Assembly: GCA_937996755.1 (NCBI GenBank)
Contig: CALKUS010000017.1
Span: forward strand, 1 to 43,855
Reading direction: 5' to 3'
Source: an uncultured Pseudomonadota bacterium
Lineage (GTDB): Bacteria > Pseudomonadota > Gammaproteobacteria > Xanthomonadales > Ahniellaceae
DNA length: 43,855 nt
Within the stretch, counting starts at the first letter, position 1. Each line of letters starts with the position of its first letter. The position numbers and the translations under genes were made by a program. The notes below the pieces were generated by a model that did not search any database, was not told the origin of the DNA, and saw nothing but the letters and a program-made list of their open reading frames with translations. This document shows, piece by piece, positions 7,242-16,075 of this stretch.

Positions 7242-8495
7242 TCAGCCGTAGACTGGAAACGCCCGGCACTGCGCTGTGACCCTGTCGCGCACTGCGGCAA
7301 TTACCGACGCGTCGGTCGGCTTGTCGAGCACGTCGCAGATCCAGCTCGCGAGGTCGCGGCAATCCTTTTCGCCGTAACCGCGCGTGGTGACCGCGGGCGT
7401 GCCGATGCGCAGGCCCGACGTCACGAACGGCTTGCGCGGGTCGTTCGGCACGGCGTTCTTGTTCACCGTGATGTGCGCGTTGCCCAGCGCCTCTTCCGCG
7501 TCCTTGCCGGTGACGTCGCGGCCGATCAGGTCGACGAGGAACAGGTGGTTCTGCGTGCCGCCCGAGACGATCCGGTAGCCGCGCTCGATGATCGTCGCGG
7601 CCATGGCCTGCGCGTTCTTCACCACCTGCTGCTGGTAGGCCTTGAACGAGGCGTCGAGCGCCTCCGCGAACGCGACGGCCTTCGCGGCGATCACGTGCAT
7701 CAGCGGACCGCCCTGCGTGCCGGGGAACACCATCGACTGCAGCTTCTTCTCGAGGTCGGGGTTCGACTTCGCGAGGATGATGCCGCCGCGCGGGCCGCGC
7801 AGCGTCTTGTGCGTGGTCGAGGTGACGACGTCGGCATGCGGGATCGGGCTCGGGTACACGCCCGCGGCCACGAGGCCGGCGACGTGCGCCATGTCGACGA
7901 AGAACAGCGCGCCGACCGACTTCGCGATCTGCGCCATGCGCGCCCAGTCGACCACCTGCGAGTACGCCGAGAAGCCGCCGACCAGCATCTTCGGCTTGTG
8001 CTCGGTCGCGAGGCGCTGCACTTCGTCGTAGTCGATCAGGCCCGTGTCGACGTCGATGCCGTACTGCACGGCCTTGAACAGCTTGCCGGAGAAGTTCACC
8101 GACGCGCCGTGCGTGAGGTGGCCGCCGTGCGCGAGGCTCATGCCGAGGATCGTGTCGCCGGGCTGCAGCAGCGCGAGGTAGACCGCGGCGTTCGCCTGCG
8201 AGCCCGAGTGCGGCTGCACGTTCGCGTAGTCGGCGCCGAACAACTGCTTCGCGCGCTCGATCGCGAGGCGCTCGGCGACGTCGACGTATTCGCAGCCGCC
8301 GTAGTAGCGCTTGCCCGGGTAGCCTTCCGCGTACTTGTTGGTCAACACCGTGCCCTGCGCCTCGAGCACGCGCGGGCTGGCATAATTTTCCGAGGCGATC
8401 AGCTCGACGTGGTCCTCCTGGCGCTGCTTCTCCGCCTTGATGGCCGCCGCCAGCTCGGGGTCGAACGACTCGATTCGCATGCTCGAAGGAAACAT
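7242..8495 (-). CDS. glyA: Serine hydroxymethyltransferase
   Basis: The 417-aa PLP enzyme interconverts serine and glycine while charging tetrahydrofolate with a one-carbon unit. Family landmarks are ELIASENY at residues 31-38, NKYAEGYPGKRYYGG at 53-67, HSGSQAN at 96-102, and the PLP lysine K230 in TSTTHKTLRGPRGG. The ATG at 8495 was preferred over one at 8480 because AGGAG lies seven bases upstream. It is the first gene of the minus-strand block; a repeat element separates it from nrdR. It is divergent from the SPINDLY-type gene at 8620. No glycine riboswitch fold was recognised in the 124-bp upstream region. Confidence 0.97.
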   Translation of the reverse strand: MFPSSMRIESFDPELAAAIKAEKQRQEDHVELIASENYASPRVLEAQGTVLTNKYAEGYPGKRYYGGCEYVDVAERLAIERAKQLFGADYANVQPHSGSQANAAVYLALLQPGDTILGMSLAHGGHLTHGASVNFSGKLFKAVQYGIDVDTGLIDYDEVQRLATEHKPKMLVGGFSAYSQVVDWARMAQIAKSVGALFFVDMAHVAGLVAAGVYPSPIPHADVVTSTTHKTLRGPRGGIILAKSNPDLEKKLQSMVFPGTQGGPLMHVIAAKAVAFAEALDASFKAYQQQVVKNAQAMAATIIERGYRIVSGGTQNHLFLVDLIGRDVTGKDAEEALGNAHITVNKNAVPNDPRKPFVTSGLRIGTPAVTTRGYGEKDCRDLASWICDVLDKPTDASVIAAVRDRVTAQCRAFPVYG

Positions 8496-8546
8496 CGTGC
8501 GCTCCTGGCCCGGTGGATGGCCCGGGCAAGGCCGGGCAAGCCCGGC

Positions 8547-8552
8547 ATGATA
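8547..8552 (-). promoter_or_regulatory. Candidate -10 box for glyA
   Basis: On the minus strand TATCAT stands about 52 bases before the glyA start and matches TATAAT at five of six positions. No convincing -35 hexamer lies 16-18 bases upstream. The implied leader of about 45 bases is rich in CCGGGC/GCCCGG repeats that can fold locally. Confidence 0.35.
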
Positions 8553-8619
8553 GCGGCGCCGGACGTTCCCCGGCGAGTTCCATCCACCCGTCGCAGGCGC
8601 GAACTGGTCTCGCAAGCCC

Positions 8620-10665
8620 ATGGATTTCAACGCGATTCTGGCGCAGCTCCGTAACGGGCAGGCACGCGAGGCACGCGCCACGCTCGACGCCGCCTGCGCC
8701 GCCGGCAGCGACTCGGCGCCCGTACAGGGCCTGCTCGCGCGCGCCTGCCTCGCGCTCGGCGACCGCGAAGGCGCGCGCCGCGCGCTCGACGCGGGTTTCG
8801 CGCACGATCGCAATTTCGCGCCCCTGTGGCTGGAGCGCGCGATGCTCGCGCGGCTCGAAGGCCGCGGCGACGAGCTCGTCGCGGCACTGCGCGAAGCGCA
8901 GCGCCTGATGCCGGCCCAGCCCGGCGTTGCGCTCGACCTCGCGGGCGCGCTGCTCGCCATGGGCAGCGTCGGCGAGGCCGACGCCGTCGTCGCGCGCCTC
9001 TGCGGCGCGACGCCGCAGCTGCCCGCCGCGTGGAAGCTGCGCGGCGAGATCGCGCTGCGCGTCGGCAACGCAGAGGCCGCGGAACGATCCTACGCACAGG
9101 CGCAGCGCCTGGCGCCGAACGACGTGGACGTGCTGCGCGGCCTCGCCGACGCCACCGCACTCGGCGGCAAGCCGCAGGGCGAGATCTGGGCGCGCCAGCG
9201 CATCGCCTCGCTCGCGCCCGATGACGCGCTCGCACAGGCGGAGCTCGGCGATGCGTTGCGCCGCGACGACCGCCCCGAGGACGCGCGCGTGGCGTTCGCG
9301 CGCGCGCTTGAGCGCCGGCCCGGCGACCTGCAGCTGCAATGGCTCGCGCTCAACACGTTGCCGATCGTCGTGCCCGATGCGGCATCGGAAGCGACGCTGC
9401 GCCACCGGTGGGACGAGGCAGTCGCCGCGCTCGACGGGCAGCTCGCGCTGCGCCCGCCGGACGCGGAGCTCGCGCTCGCCGTGCTTTCGTCGGCCACGAA
9501 CTTCTATCGCCACTACCTGGGCGAGCCGCTCGTCGACGCGCAACGCACGTACGGCCGCGTGCTCGAGCGTTTCGCGCGCGCGGCGTTCCCCGGCGACGCG
9601 CTTCCGCCGCGGCGCGCCGGCGGGCGGCGCCGCATCGCGATCGTCTCTTCGCACTTCCACGCCCACACCATCTGGAAGCTGTTCCGCTGCTGGTTCGAGA
9701 AGCTCGACCCGGCGCGCTTCGAGCTCGTCGCCGTGCACCTCGACGCACGCGAGGACGCCGCCACCGCCGAAGTGCGCCGCCTCGCCGCGGGCTTCATCGG
9801 CGCACAGCCGTCGCTGCGCGAGACCGTGGCGCGGCTGCGCGAGCTGGCGCCCGACGCGATCGTCTACCTCGACGTCGCGATGCACCCGCACGGGCAGGCG
9901 CTCGCGGCGCTGCGCCTCGCACCGCTGCAATGCGCGACGTGGGGCCACCCGATCACGACGGGCCAGCCGACGATCGACGTGTTCCTGTCGAGTGCGGCGA
10001 TGGAGCCGGCCGACGGCGAGCGCCACTACAGCGAGCGGCTCGTACGGCTGCCGGGGCTGGGTTTGTCGTGCACGCTGGACGGGCGGCCGGCCGCCGCGTC
10101 GCCGCTGCACGGCAGGCGCTACCTCTTCTGCGCGCAGAGCGCCCAGAAACTCGTGCCCGCGCACGATGCGTGCTTCGCCGACATCCTCGAAGCCTGCCCG
10201 GGCCACGCGCTCGTGCTCGTGCCGCACGACAAGCCGCACGTGCGTGAGCGCCTCGCCGCGCGCGTGCGCGCCGAACTGGGCAGGCGCGGCGTGGATCCGG
10301 CGCGCCTCGTGGTGTTGCCGGCGCTCGCGCACGATGCGTTCCTCGCGGTCGCGCGCGACGCCGACGTCGTCGTCGATTCGCTCGGCTGGTCCGGCGGCAT
10401 GACCACGATGGAATCGCTCGCCGTCGGCGCGCCCGTCGTCACGCTGCCGGGCGACACGATGCGCAGCCGCCACAGCGCCGCGCTGGTCGCGACGATCGGT
10501 CGGCCGGAATGGGTGGCCAGCGAGCGCACTGACTTCGTCCTGCGGGTCGCGAGCGTCGCCGGATCCGGCATCGATCGCGCGGCGATCGCGCGCGACGCGC
10601 GCGAGGCGTTCGCGCAATCGCCGTGGTTGGACGATTTGTCCGACGCGCTCGATTGCAGCAATTGA
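8620..10665 (+). CDS. TPR-containing SPINDLY/O-GlcNAc transferase-like glycosyltransferase (copy 1)
   Basis: The 681-aa protein has degenerate TPR helices over roughly residues 1-240, a connecting region marked by SATNFYRHYLGEPLVDAQ (291-308), and a GT41-type catalytic region from about 337. Residues at positions expected to matter in this family are kept: H349 in the first Rossmann-type motif (IVSSHFHAHT), K510 in LFCAQSAQK, and DSLGWSGGMTT at 586-596. GHPITTG at 442-448 also matches the other copies. Such enzymes in bacteria are thought to transfer a sugar to protein or glycan; the acceptor here is unknown. No signal peptide, so cytoplasmic. It stands alone, divergent from glyA, without an evident Shine-Dalgarno sequence. 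Confidence 0.87.
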   Translation: MDFNAILAQLRNGQAREARATLDAACAAGSDSAPVQGLLARACLALGDREGARRALDAGFAHDRNFAPLWLERAMLARLEGRGDELVAALREAQRLMPAQPGVALDLAGALLAMGSVGEADAVVARLCGATPQLPAAWKLRGEIALRVGNAEAAERSYAQAQRLAPNDVDVLRGLADATALGGKPQGEIWARQRIASLAPDDALAQAELGDALRRDDRPEDARVAFARALERRPGDLQLQWLALNTLPIVVPDAASEATLRHRWDEAVAALDGQLALRPPDAELALAVLSSATNFYRHYLGEPLVDAQRTYGRVLERFARAAFPGDALPPRRAGGRRRIAIVSSHFHAHTIWKLFRCWFEKLDPARFELVAVHLDAREDAATAEVRRLAAGFIGAQPSLRETVARLRELAPDAIVYLDVAMHPHGQALAALRLAPLQCATWGHPITTGQPTIDVFLSSAAMEPADGERHYSERLVRLPGLGLSCTLDGRPAAASPLHGRRYLFCAQSAQKLVPAHDACFADILEACPGHALVLVPHDKPHVRERLAARVRAELGRRGVDPARLVVLPALAHDAFLAVARDADVVVDSLGWSGGMTTMESLAVGAPVVTLPGDTMRSRHSAALVATIGRPEWVASERTDFVLRVASVAGSGIDRAAIARDAREAFAQSPWLDDLSDALDCSN

Positions 10666-10793
10666 TGGCCGGCGGAGTGCCATGCTGCGCTCCCGTGTCC
10701 GCGTGACGTCATGACACAGACGCGCGCCGCTCCGGCCCGCGATCATGCGGAGCGCCCGATCTTGCCGCTGCCGGCGCCACCGAACGAGGACGC

Positions 10794-11393
10794 ATGGCAG
10801 TTTCGAATCCGCTGATCGCACTGCACCACGGGCCGGTCGCCGGCCTGCGCGACGCGCTGCGCATCGCCACCGCCGACGCTCATGCGGCGCTGGACGCATC
10901 CCTGAGCGATGCGCTCACCACTCGCGGCGACTACGTCGCGTTCCTGCGCGCCAACCGCGACGCCGCGCTCGCGACCGCCGCTGCACTCGCGCGCGTCGGC
11001 ATCGCCGACGCGCGCATTCGCGTCGCCGCCATCGAATCGGACCTCGGCGAGCTCGGCGCGGCCAGCGACGCGGAACGCGCAGCGCCGGTCGCGGATGCCG
11101 GCACCGCTTCCGACTGGGGTACCGCCTACGTGGTGGAGGGCTCCGCGCTCGGCGGGCGCGTGCTGGCCGACGCGCTCGGCGCGCGGCTCGCGCTCGACGA
11201 CCGCGCGCTGTCGTTCCTGCGGCTGCGTGGCGAAGAGGCCGGCCGCGCGTGGCGCGCGTTCGTGGCGCGGCTCGACGCGTTCGGCGCCCATGCGAGCGAC
11301 GACGAAATCGCGCGCACCGTGATCGCGGCGCACGACGCATTCGCGCTCTACGCTCGCGCCTTCGCGGCGCGCGGCCTGGGAGCGGCCGCGTGA
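10794..11393 (+). CDS. bphO: Biliverdin-producing heme oxygenase
   Basis: The 199-aa protein belongs to the bacterial heme oxygenase family and should open heme to biliverdin IX-alpha, the chromophore of the bacteriophytochrome encoded next. The proximal heme ligand is likely H30 in LRIATADAHAALD, and the distal-helix motif AYVVEGSALGGRVL is at 111-124. GAGG stands about nine bases before the ATG. Its TGA overlaps the GTG of bphP (GTGA), so chromophore and apoprotein synthesis are coupled. In the 128-bp upstream gap I note the palindrome TGACGTCA at 10704-10711 and an overlapping 34-codon reading frame, but no clear promoter. Confidence 0.9.
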   Translation: MAVSNPLIALHHGPVAGLRDALRIATADAHAALDASLSDALTTRGDYVAFLRANRDAALATAAALARVGIADARIRVAAIESDLGELGAASDAERAAPVADAGTASDWGTAYVVEGSALGGRVLADALGARLALDDRALSFLRLRGEEAGRAWRAFVARLDAFGAHASDDEIARTVIAAHDAFALYARAFAARGLGAAA

Positions 11394-14044
11394 ATAGCAC
11401 CGTCACGCTCGACAACTGCGAGCGCGAGCCGATCCACGTGCCGGGCGCGATCCAGCCGCACGGCGTGCTGGTCGCGTGCCGCGGGCCGCAACTGCGCGTG
11501 GTCCGCATCTCCGCGAACGCGCACGAATTCTTCGGCCGCGCGCACGGCGAGCTGCTCGGGCAACCGCTCGCATCGCTGTTCTCGCCGGGCTTCGCCGACG
11601 AAGTCGCCGCGTTGCTCGAGCGCGTCGCCCTGCGCGACGCGAACCCGCTGCCGGTGATCGCGAGCACCGGCATCGCGCTCGACGCAGTGATCCATCGCAG
11701 CGGCGACCTGCTCGTGCTGGAGCTCGAGCGTCGCAGCGGCCACGGCGGCGCGTTCGACCCGCGCCTGCGCGGCGCGCTCGCGCGGCTGCAGGGCGCGCGC
11801 GACGTCGCCACGCTCACGCTCATCGCCGCACGCGAAGTGCGCGAGCTCACCGGCTTCGACCGCGTGATGGTGTACCGCTTCGACGAGGACTGGCACGGCC
11901 AGGTCGTCGCCGAGGACAAGCGCGACGACCTCGAGCCGTTCCTCGGCCTGCACTACCCCGCTTCCGACATTCCTGCCCAGGCGCGTGCGCTGTACACGCG
12001 CAACTGGCTGCGCCTGATCGGCGACGTCGCCTACGTGCCGGTGCCGATCGTGCCCGCGCTGGATCCCGAGACGAAGGCACCGCTGGACCTCAGCGACGCG
12101 CACCTGCGCAGCGTTTCGCCGATCCACATCGAGTACCTCACGAACATGGGCGTTGGCGCGTCCATGTCGATCTCGCTCGTCGTGGACGGCAAGCTGGTCG
12201 GCCTGATCGCCTGCCACCACTACAGCGGCCCGCGCGTGGTCGGCTTCGCGATCCGCGAGACGGCGGAATACCTCGGCCAGGCGCTGTCGTGGCACCTGCG
12301 CGTGCTCGTGCGCGCCGACGAAGCGGACCGTGAGCGACACGTGCTGGAATCAGAGGCGGCCGTCGCGCATTCGCTCGCCGCGAGCGACGACCTGCTCGAC
12401 GCGCTGGGCGTGCCGGCGTTGCTCGACCTCGCGGGCGCGGACGGCGCGGCGATCGTGCTCGACGACGGCGTGCGGCGCATCGGCGCCACGCCCGACGAGC
12501 CCGCGATCGCGAACCTCGTGCGCTGGCTGCGCACGCAGGGCCAGGACGTGTACGCCACCGACCACCTCGCGGCGCAATACCCGAAGGCGACCGAGTGCGG
12601 CGACGTGGCCGGCGTGCTCGCGGTGGCGCTGTCCGACGCGCTCGGCGAGTACCTGCTCTGGTTCCGCCCCGCGATCGAGCGGACCGTGGACTGGGCCGGC
12701 GACCCACGCAAGCAGGCCGTGCCGCGCGACGACGGCGCCGAGCCGCGACTGTCGCCGCGCGGCTCTTTCGAGCTGTGGCGCGAAACCGTGCGCGGGCGCT
12801 CGCTGCGCTGGCAGCGCTGGCACATGGAGGCCGCTTCCAACCTGCGCCGCCTGCTGCTCGGCGGCGCTCGCCGGCGCTCGGCCGCGCTGCGCGCGCTGAA
12901 CGAGCGGCTCGCGGAAGCCGATCGCGCGAAGGACCTGTTCATCGCCACCGTGAGCCACGAGCTGCGCAACCCGCTGAACGCGATCAGCGGCTGGGCACAA
13001 CTCTCGGTGCGCGGCGGATTGAGCGAAGCGCGCCGCGAGGAGGCCGTGCGCGTGATCGCGCGCAACGCCGATGCGCTTGCGCACCTGGTCGATGACCTGC
13101 TCGACGTATCGCGCATCGTGTCGGGCAAGCTCGCGCTCGAAGTGGAGAGCGTGGACGTGGCGCAGATCGTCGAAAGCGTGATCGCCGGCCAGGCGCTCGC
13201 GGCAGAGGCCAAGCAGCTGCGCCTGAAGACCGTGCTCGATACCGGGCCGGTGGTCGTGCTCGGCGACGCCGCGCGCATCCGCCAGGTGGTGCTGAACCTG
13301 TTGTCGAACGCGATCAAGTTCACGCCGAAGCAGGGCTCGGTGAACGTGTCGCTCGAGCGGCGCGGCTCCGACATCGAGATCGGCGTGCGCGACAGCGGCG
13401 TCGGCATCGACGGCGAAGCGCTGCCACACGTGTTCCAGCCGTTCTGGCAGGCCGACCATGCGCCGGCGCGCAAGGCGCAGGGCCTCGGCCTCGGGCTGGC
13501 GATCGCGAAGCGCCTCGTCGAGCTGCACGGCGGCGCGATCGCCGTGCAGAGCGAAGGCCCGGGCAAGGGCACCACGTTCATCGTGCGCCTGCCGGTGGCC
13601 TCCGCCGTGCGTGCGGTGGAAGCGCCCGCGCCAGCCAGGCCCGTGGCTCGCCGGGAGCGCCCGCTCGCCGGCGTCGCGCTGCTGGTCGTCGAAGACGAGA
13701 TGGACTCGCGCGACCTGCTGCAGCACATCCTCGAGGACGCAGGGGCGCACGTCACGGCCGTCGGCGACGGCCAGACCGCGCTCGCACTCCTGGGGCAGAC
13801 GCGCTTCGACGCGCTCGTCTCCGACATCGGCATGCCCGAGATGGACGGGCTCTCGCTCGTCTCGCTGCTGCGCGCCGACACCAAGCTGCCCGGCTCGCGC
13901 ATCCCGGCCGTCGCACTCACCGCGTACTCGCGCGCGCACGATCGCACGGCCGCACTGCGCGCGGGATTCCAGGCGCACGTGCCGAAGCCGGCCGACCCCG
14001 ACGAACTGGTCGCGGTCGTCGCGAGCGTCTTGCGCCGCGGCTGA
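11390..14044 (+). CDS. bphP: Bacteriophytochrome hybrid histidine kinase
   Basis: The 884-aa protein is a red/far-red photoreceptor kinase. From the N terminus: a PAS domain with the biliverdin-binding cysteine C10; a GAF domain (about 130-310) with YPASDIPAQARALY at 189-202; a PHY domain (about 315-490) with the WFRPAIERTVDWAGDP segment at 424-439 and the tongue motif PRGSF at 456-460; HisKA with H523 in VSHELRNPLN; HATPase_c with the N box near 640, G1 DSGVGID and G2 GLGLGLAIAKR; and a receiver domain (about 763-884) with D812 and the KP pair at 866-867. A fused receiver means phosphate may pass internally or on to an unlinked partner. The GTG start overlaps bphO, with GGGAG upstream. Confidence 0.95.
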   Translation: MNSTVTLDNCEREPIHVPGAIQPHGVLVACRGPQLRVVRISANAHEFFGRAHGELLGQPLASLFSPGFADEVAALLERVALRDANPLPVIASTGIALDAVIHRSGDLLVLELERRSGHGGAFDPRLRGALARLQGARDVATLTLIAAREVRELTGFDRVMVYRFDEDWHGQVVAEDKRDDLEPFLGLHYPASDIPAQARALYTRNWLRLIGDVAYVPVPIVPALDPETKAPLDLSDAHLRSVSPIHIEYLTNMGVGASMSISLVVDGKLVGLIACHHYSGPRVVGFAIRETAEYLGQALSWHLRVLVRADEADRERHVLESEAAVAHSLAASDDLLDALGVPALLDLAGADGAAIVLDDGVRRIGATPDEPAIANLVRWLRTQGQDVYATDHLAAQYPKATECGDVAGVLAVALSDALGEYLLWFRPAIERTVDWAGDPRKQAVPRDDGAEPRLSPRGSFELWRETVRGRSLRWQRWHMEAASNLRRLLLGGARRRSAALRALNERLAEADRAKDLFIATVSHELRNPLNAISGWAQLSVRGGLSEARREEAVRVIARNADALAHLVDDLLDVSRIVSGKLALEVESVDVAQIVESVIAGQALAAEAKQLRLKTVLDTGPVVVLGDAARIRQVVLNLLSNAIKFTPKQGSVNVSLERRGSDIEIGVRDSGVGIDGEALPHVFQPFWQADHAPARKAQGLGLGLAIAKRLVELHGGAIAVQSEGPGKGTTFIVRLPVASAVRAVEAPAPARPVARRERPLAGVALLVVEDEMDSRDLLQHILEDAGAHVTAVGDGQTALALLGQTRFDALVSDIGMPEMDGLSLVSLLRADTKLPGSRIPAVALTAYSRAHDRTAALRAGFQAHVPKPADPDELVAVVASVLRRG

Positions 14045-14052
14045 CGGAAACG

Positions 14053-14081
14053 CGGGCCCGACCCTGTCCGGGTCGGACCCG
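14053..14081. terminator. Hairpin between convergent genes
   Basis: CGGGCCCGACCC at 14053-14064 pairs with GGGTCGGACCCG at 14070-14081 with one mismatch and a TGTCC loop. It lies in the 48-bp gap between the bphP stop and the stop of the facing gene, and only a short CCTTTCC run follows. It is a plausible bidirectional terminator without a good T tract. Confidence 0.6.
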
Positions 14082-14092
14082 AGCCTTTCCCG

Positions 14093-14608
14093 TTACGCGA
14101 CCTCGTCGCGCCGCCGCAGCAAGGCGGCCAGGGCGACCAGCGCAACCAGCGCGATGAGGGCCGCGATTCCGGGACCGTTGCCCGCCGGAACGCTGAACGC
14201 TCCGCACGATGCGCCGACCGTGACGGTGCCGGCACCCGCGTCGAAGAAGAAGCCGATGCCGGCCGCGCCGGGCGGCGGCGTGCCCACGAACTGGAAGCTG
14301 AGCGTGCCCGGGACGGTCGTGGGGCCCGCATAGGTGATCGCGCCGGCGGGATCGCCGACGATCCGGAACGTACCGGTGCCGGGGCCCGTGACGGCGATCG
14401 TGTAGGTCTCGCCCGACTGCGGCGTGCCGAAGACGCCGTTGGTCGTGCCGGGGGCGGCGGGGTAGGTGCCCGACAGCGCCGCGAACTGCGCGCAGGTGCT
14501 GATTGCCTGGCCGCGGACGCCGATCCAGGAGTTCGACTGCGCGAACGCCGACGCACAAGCGAGTGCGGCGAGCATCGAGAGCAATAGCGGTAGCACGGGA
14601 CGTCGCAT
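14093..14608 (-). CDS. Small secreted protein with IPTL/PEP-CTERM-like C-terminal sorting signal
   Basis: The 171-aa protein begins with a signal peptide (MRRPVLPLLLSMLAALACASAFA, likely cut before Q24). The middle is a beta-rich, Gly/Thr-rich domain with two cysteines (about residues 38 and 134). The C terminus is tripartite: a short VPAGNGPG motif at 140-147, a hydrophobic helix (148-164), then RRR at 165-167. This is the layout of exosortase or related sorting tails, but the motif is not a canonical PEP or IPTL sequence. GGGAG stands about nine bases before the ATG. No sorting enzyme is encoded in the window. Function is unknown; extracytoplasmic location is well supported. Confidence 0.8.
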   Translation of the reverse strand: MRRPVLPLLLSMLAALACASAFAQSNSWIGVRGQAISTCAQFAALSGTYPAAPGTTNGVFGTPQSGETYTIAVTGPGTGTFRIVGDPAGAITYAGPTTVPGTLSFQFVGTPPPGAAGIGFFFDAGAGTVTVGASCGAFSVPAGNGPGIAALIALVALVALAALLRRRDEVA

Positions 14609-14712
14609 GGCAAGGCTCCCTCTGTGGCGTGGTTCCTCGCCCGGTATGTACGCCGAACGCGGCCACAAGTACAGCGATGCCGACAGGTGCGGCAGCCCTG
14701 GACGCCGCGCCC

Positions 14713-15939
14713 CTAACCGCGCGGCCGGAGCAGCCCGCGTCCCGCTTCGCGCACTTCCGGCGACGCGAACCGGAACACGGCGCGATCGAGCACGTAGTGG
14801 ATGAAGCCGGTGGCGAACCCGAGTGCGAGCAGCACCGGCAGGAACGGCGCCGTGCGCAGCCACCACGCGAGCTGGCCGTAGATGCGATCGGCATACACCC
14901 ACTCGTCGCCGACCGCTTCCACCTCGAGGATCGGCAACGACAGCACCGAGATCACCGCGAGCACGAGCAGCACCGCCCAAGGGCGCCTGTTGATCGGCGC
15001 AAGCAAGCGATGGAACCGCGTCTGCGGCACATGCCCGCCACCCGACGCCGCGAGCGAAGCGAGCCCCATCGCCGCCGTCCAGTGCTGCACGCTCCAGATC
15101 ACGATGAACAGGAACGGATCGCGCGCGAGCAACCCGATGAGCACCATCGCCGCAATGCCGACGACGTAACCGACGCGCGGCCACGATGGCGAAGCCGAGC
15201 GGAACTCGTTCCAGAGCACACGTACCGTGAGCACGAGCACGACCGCGATCCCACCGTCATGCAGCGCGCGCTGCACGAGCTCCGTGCCGAACGACCCGAG
15301 CAGCGGCGTGATCCACCGCTCCTGCACGGCAATCGACCCGGACAGCCCGTCCGCAACCACGACGACACCGCCACCGACGATGAGCGCGAACCACCGATCG
15401 AGCCTGCGCGTCGTGGCATCGGCGGCGCGACCGGCGCGCGAGCGATAGAGGCTGAGCAACCCGAAGTGCTGCGCCGCGAAGTGCCAGCTCACGAACAGAT
15501 AGTCGACCACCGTGAGCCAGACCACCCGTTCGGCGACGGGCATCGGCCACCAGCGCAGCGGCGCGAGCAGCACGGCGAAGCACGCCACGGCGATGACCGC
15601 GGGCACGACGACAAAGCGCGTCCGCTGCGTCCGCAGCAACGGCCGGAAGCCGGGCGTGGCATAGGCGAGCCACGCCGACGAGAACCTGTGGCCGAACCAC
15701 AACGGCACCGCGAGCAGGAAGAACAGCGAGTCGACGCCGCTGTAGCGGAGGTCATCGTGCCCACGCGCGAGCACGAGCAACAGCGGCGCCAGCCACAACG
15801 CGTTGAGCGTCCAGGCGAGGTCCCACGCGGGGCCGCGAACCCATCCGGGCGCGGCGGCGGGCGTCGCCGGCGCGCGCGTGCCGACCGGCAGGTCCTCGGC
15901 CAGGGCCGCGCGCGGACGTTGGAAGCGCTGATCGTGCAC
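14713..15939 (-). CDS. Polytopic membrane protein of unknown function
   Basis: The roughly 408-aa protein has about ten hydrophobic segments and is an integral inner-membrane protein. A conserved-looking histidine/aromatic cluster, SWHFAAQHFGLLSLYR, is followed by a basic loop, and later IWSVQHWTAAMGLASL carries another His-Trp pair; such buried histidines could bind a metal or cofactor, but I cannot place the family. The N-terminal 30 residues are Pro/Ala-rich. The GTG at 15939 is a guess; longer readings run into the divergent gene's upstream region. An FNR/ANR-type palindrome lies about 90 bases upstream and might serve this gene or the divergent one. The 104-bp gap to the next minus-strand gene shows nothing strong. 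Confidence 0.7.
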   Translation of the reverse strand: MHDQRFQRPRAALAEDLPVGTRAPATPAAAPGWVRGPAWDLAWTLNALWLAPLLLVLARGHDDLRYSGVDSLFFLLAVPLWFGHRFSSAWLAYATPGFRPLLRTQRTRFVVVPAVIAVACFAVLLAPLRWWPMPVAERVVWLTVVDYLFVSWHFAAQHFGLLSLYRSRAGRAADATTRRLDRWFALIVGGGVVVVADGLSGSIAVQERWITPLLGSFGTELVQRALHDGGIAVVLVLTVRVLWNEFRSASPSWPRVGYVVGIAAMVLIGLLARDPFLFIVIWSVQHWTAAMGLASLAASGGGHVPQTRFHRLLAPINRRPWAVLLVLAVISVLSLPILEVEAVGDEWVYADRIYGQLAWWLRTAPFLPVLLALGFATGFIHYVLDRAVFRFASPEVREAGRGLLRPRG

Positions 15940-16027
15940 GATGCCAGTCTGCGCGCAGGCCCACCCGCGCCCTAGTGGACCTCGGGGCAGCAGGTGCCTG
16001 GTGAAACCCGCCGATTGCCCGTGGCGG

Positions 16028-16041
16028 TTGACGCGGGTCAA
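16028..16041. promoter_or_regulatory. FNR/ANR-type palindrome TTGAC-GCGG-GTCAA
   Basis: A perfect 14-bp dyad TTGACGCGGGTCAA matches the general FNR/CRP-family operator TTGAY-N4-RTCAA. It is centred 41.5 bases before the ATG at 16076 and about 95 bases before the divergent GTG at 15939. An outer inverted repeat, GTGGCGGT at 16021-16028 and ACCGCCAC at 16059-16066, flanks it. The match to the FNR/ANR consensus is established knowledge; activity here is inference. Confidence 0.5.
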
Positions 16042-16075
16042 GGCGCGGCAACGGCGCGACCGCCACAGTCGCGCC

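Noticed and set aside
8496..8619. Glycine riboswitch before glyA
   Set aside because: The leader after the candidate -10 is too short (about 45 bases) and lacks the conserved aptamer pattern.
10704..10711. TGACGTCA palindrome before bphO, and a wider TGT...ACA dyad suggestive of PpsR/CrtJ
   Set aside because: The spacing between TGT and ACA is 15, not the 12 required for PpsR-type sites, and an 8-bp palindrome alone is weak evidence.
7225..10899. 1,224-codon minus-strand open frame
   Set aside because: It is antisense to SPINDLY copy 1 and out of frame with glyA; composition is low-complexity Arg/Ala/Gly and has no motif.
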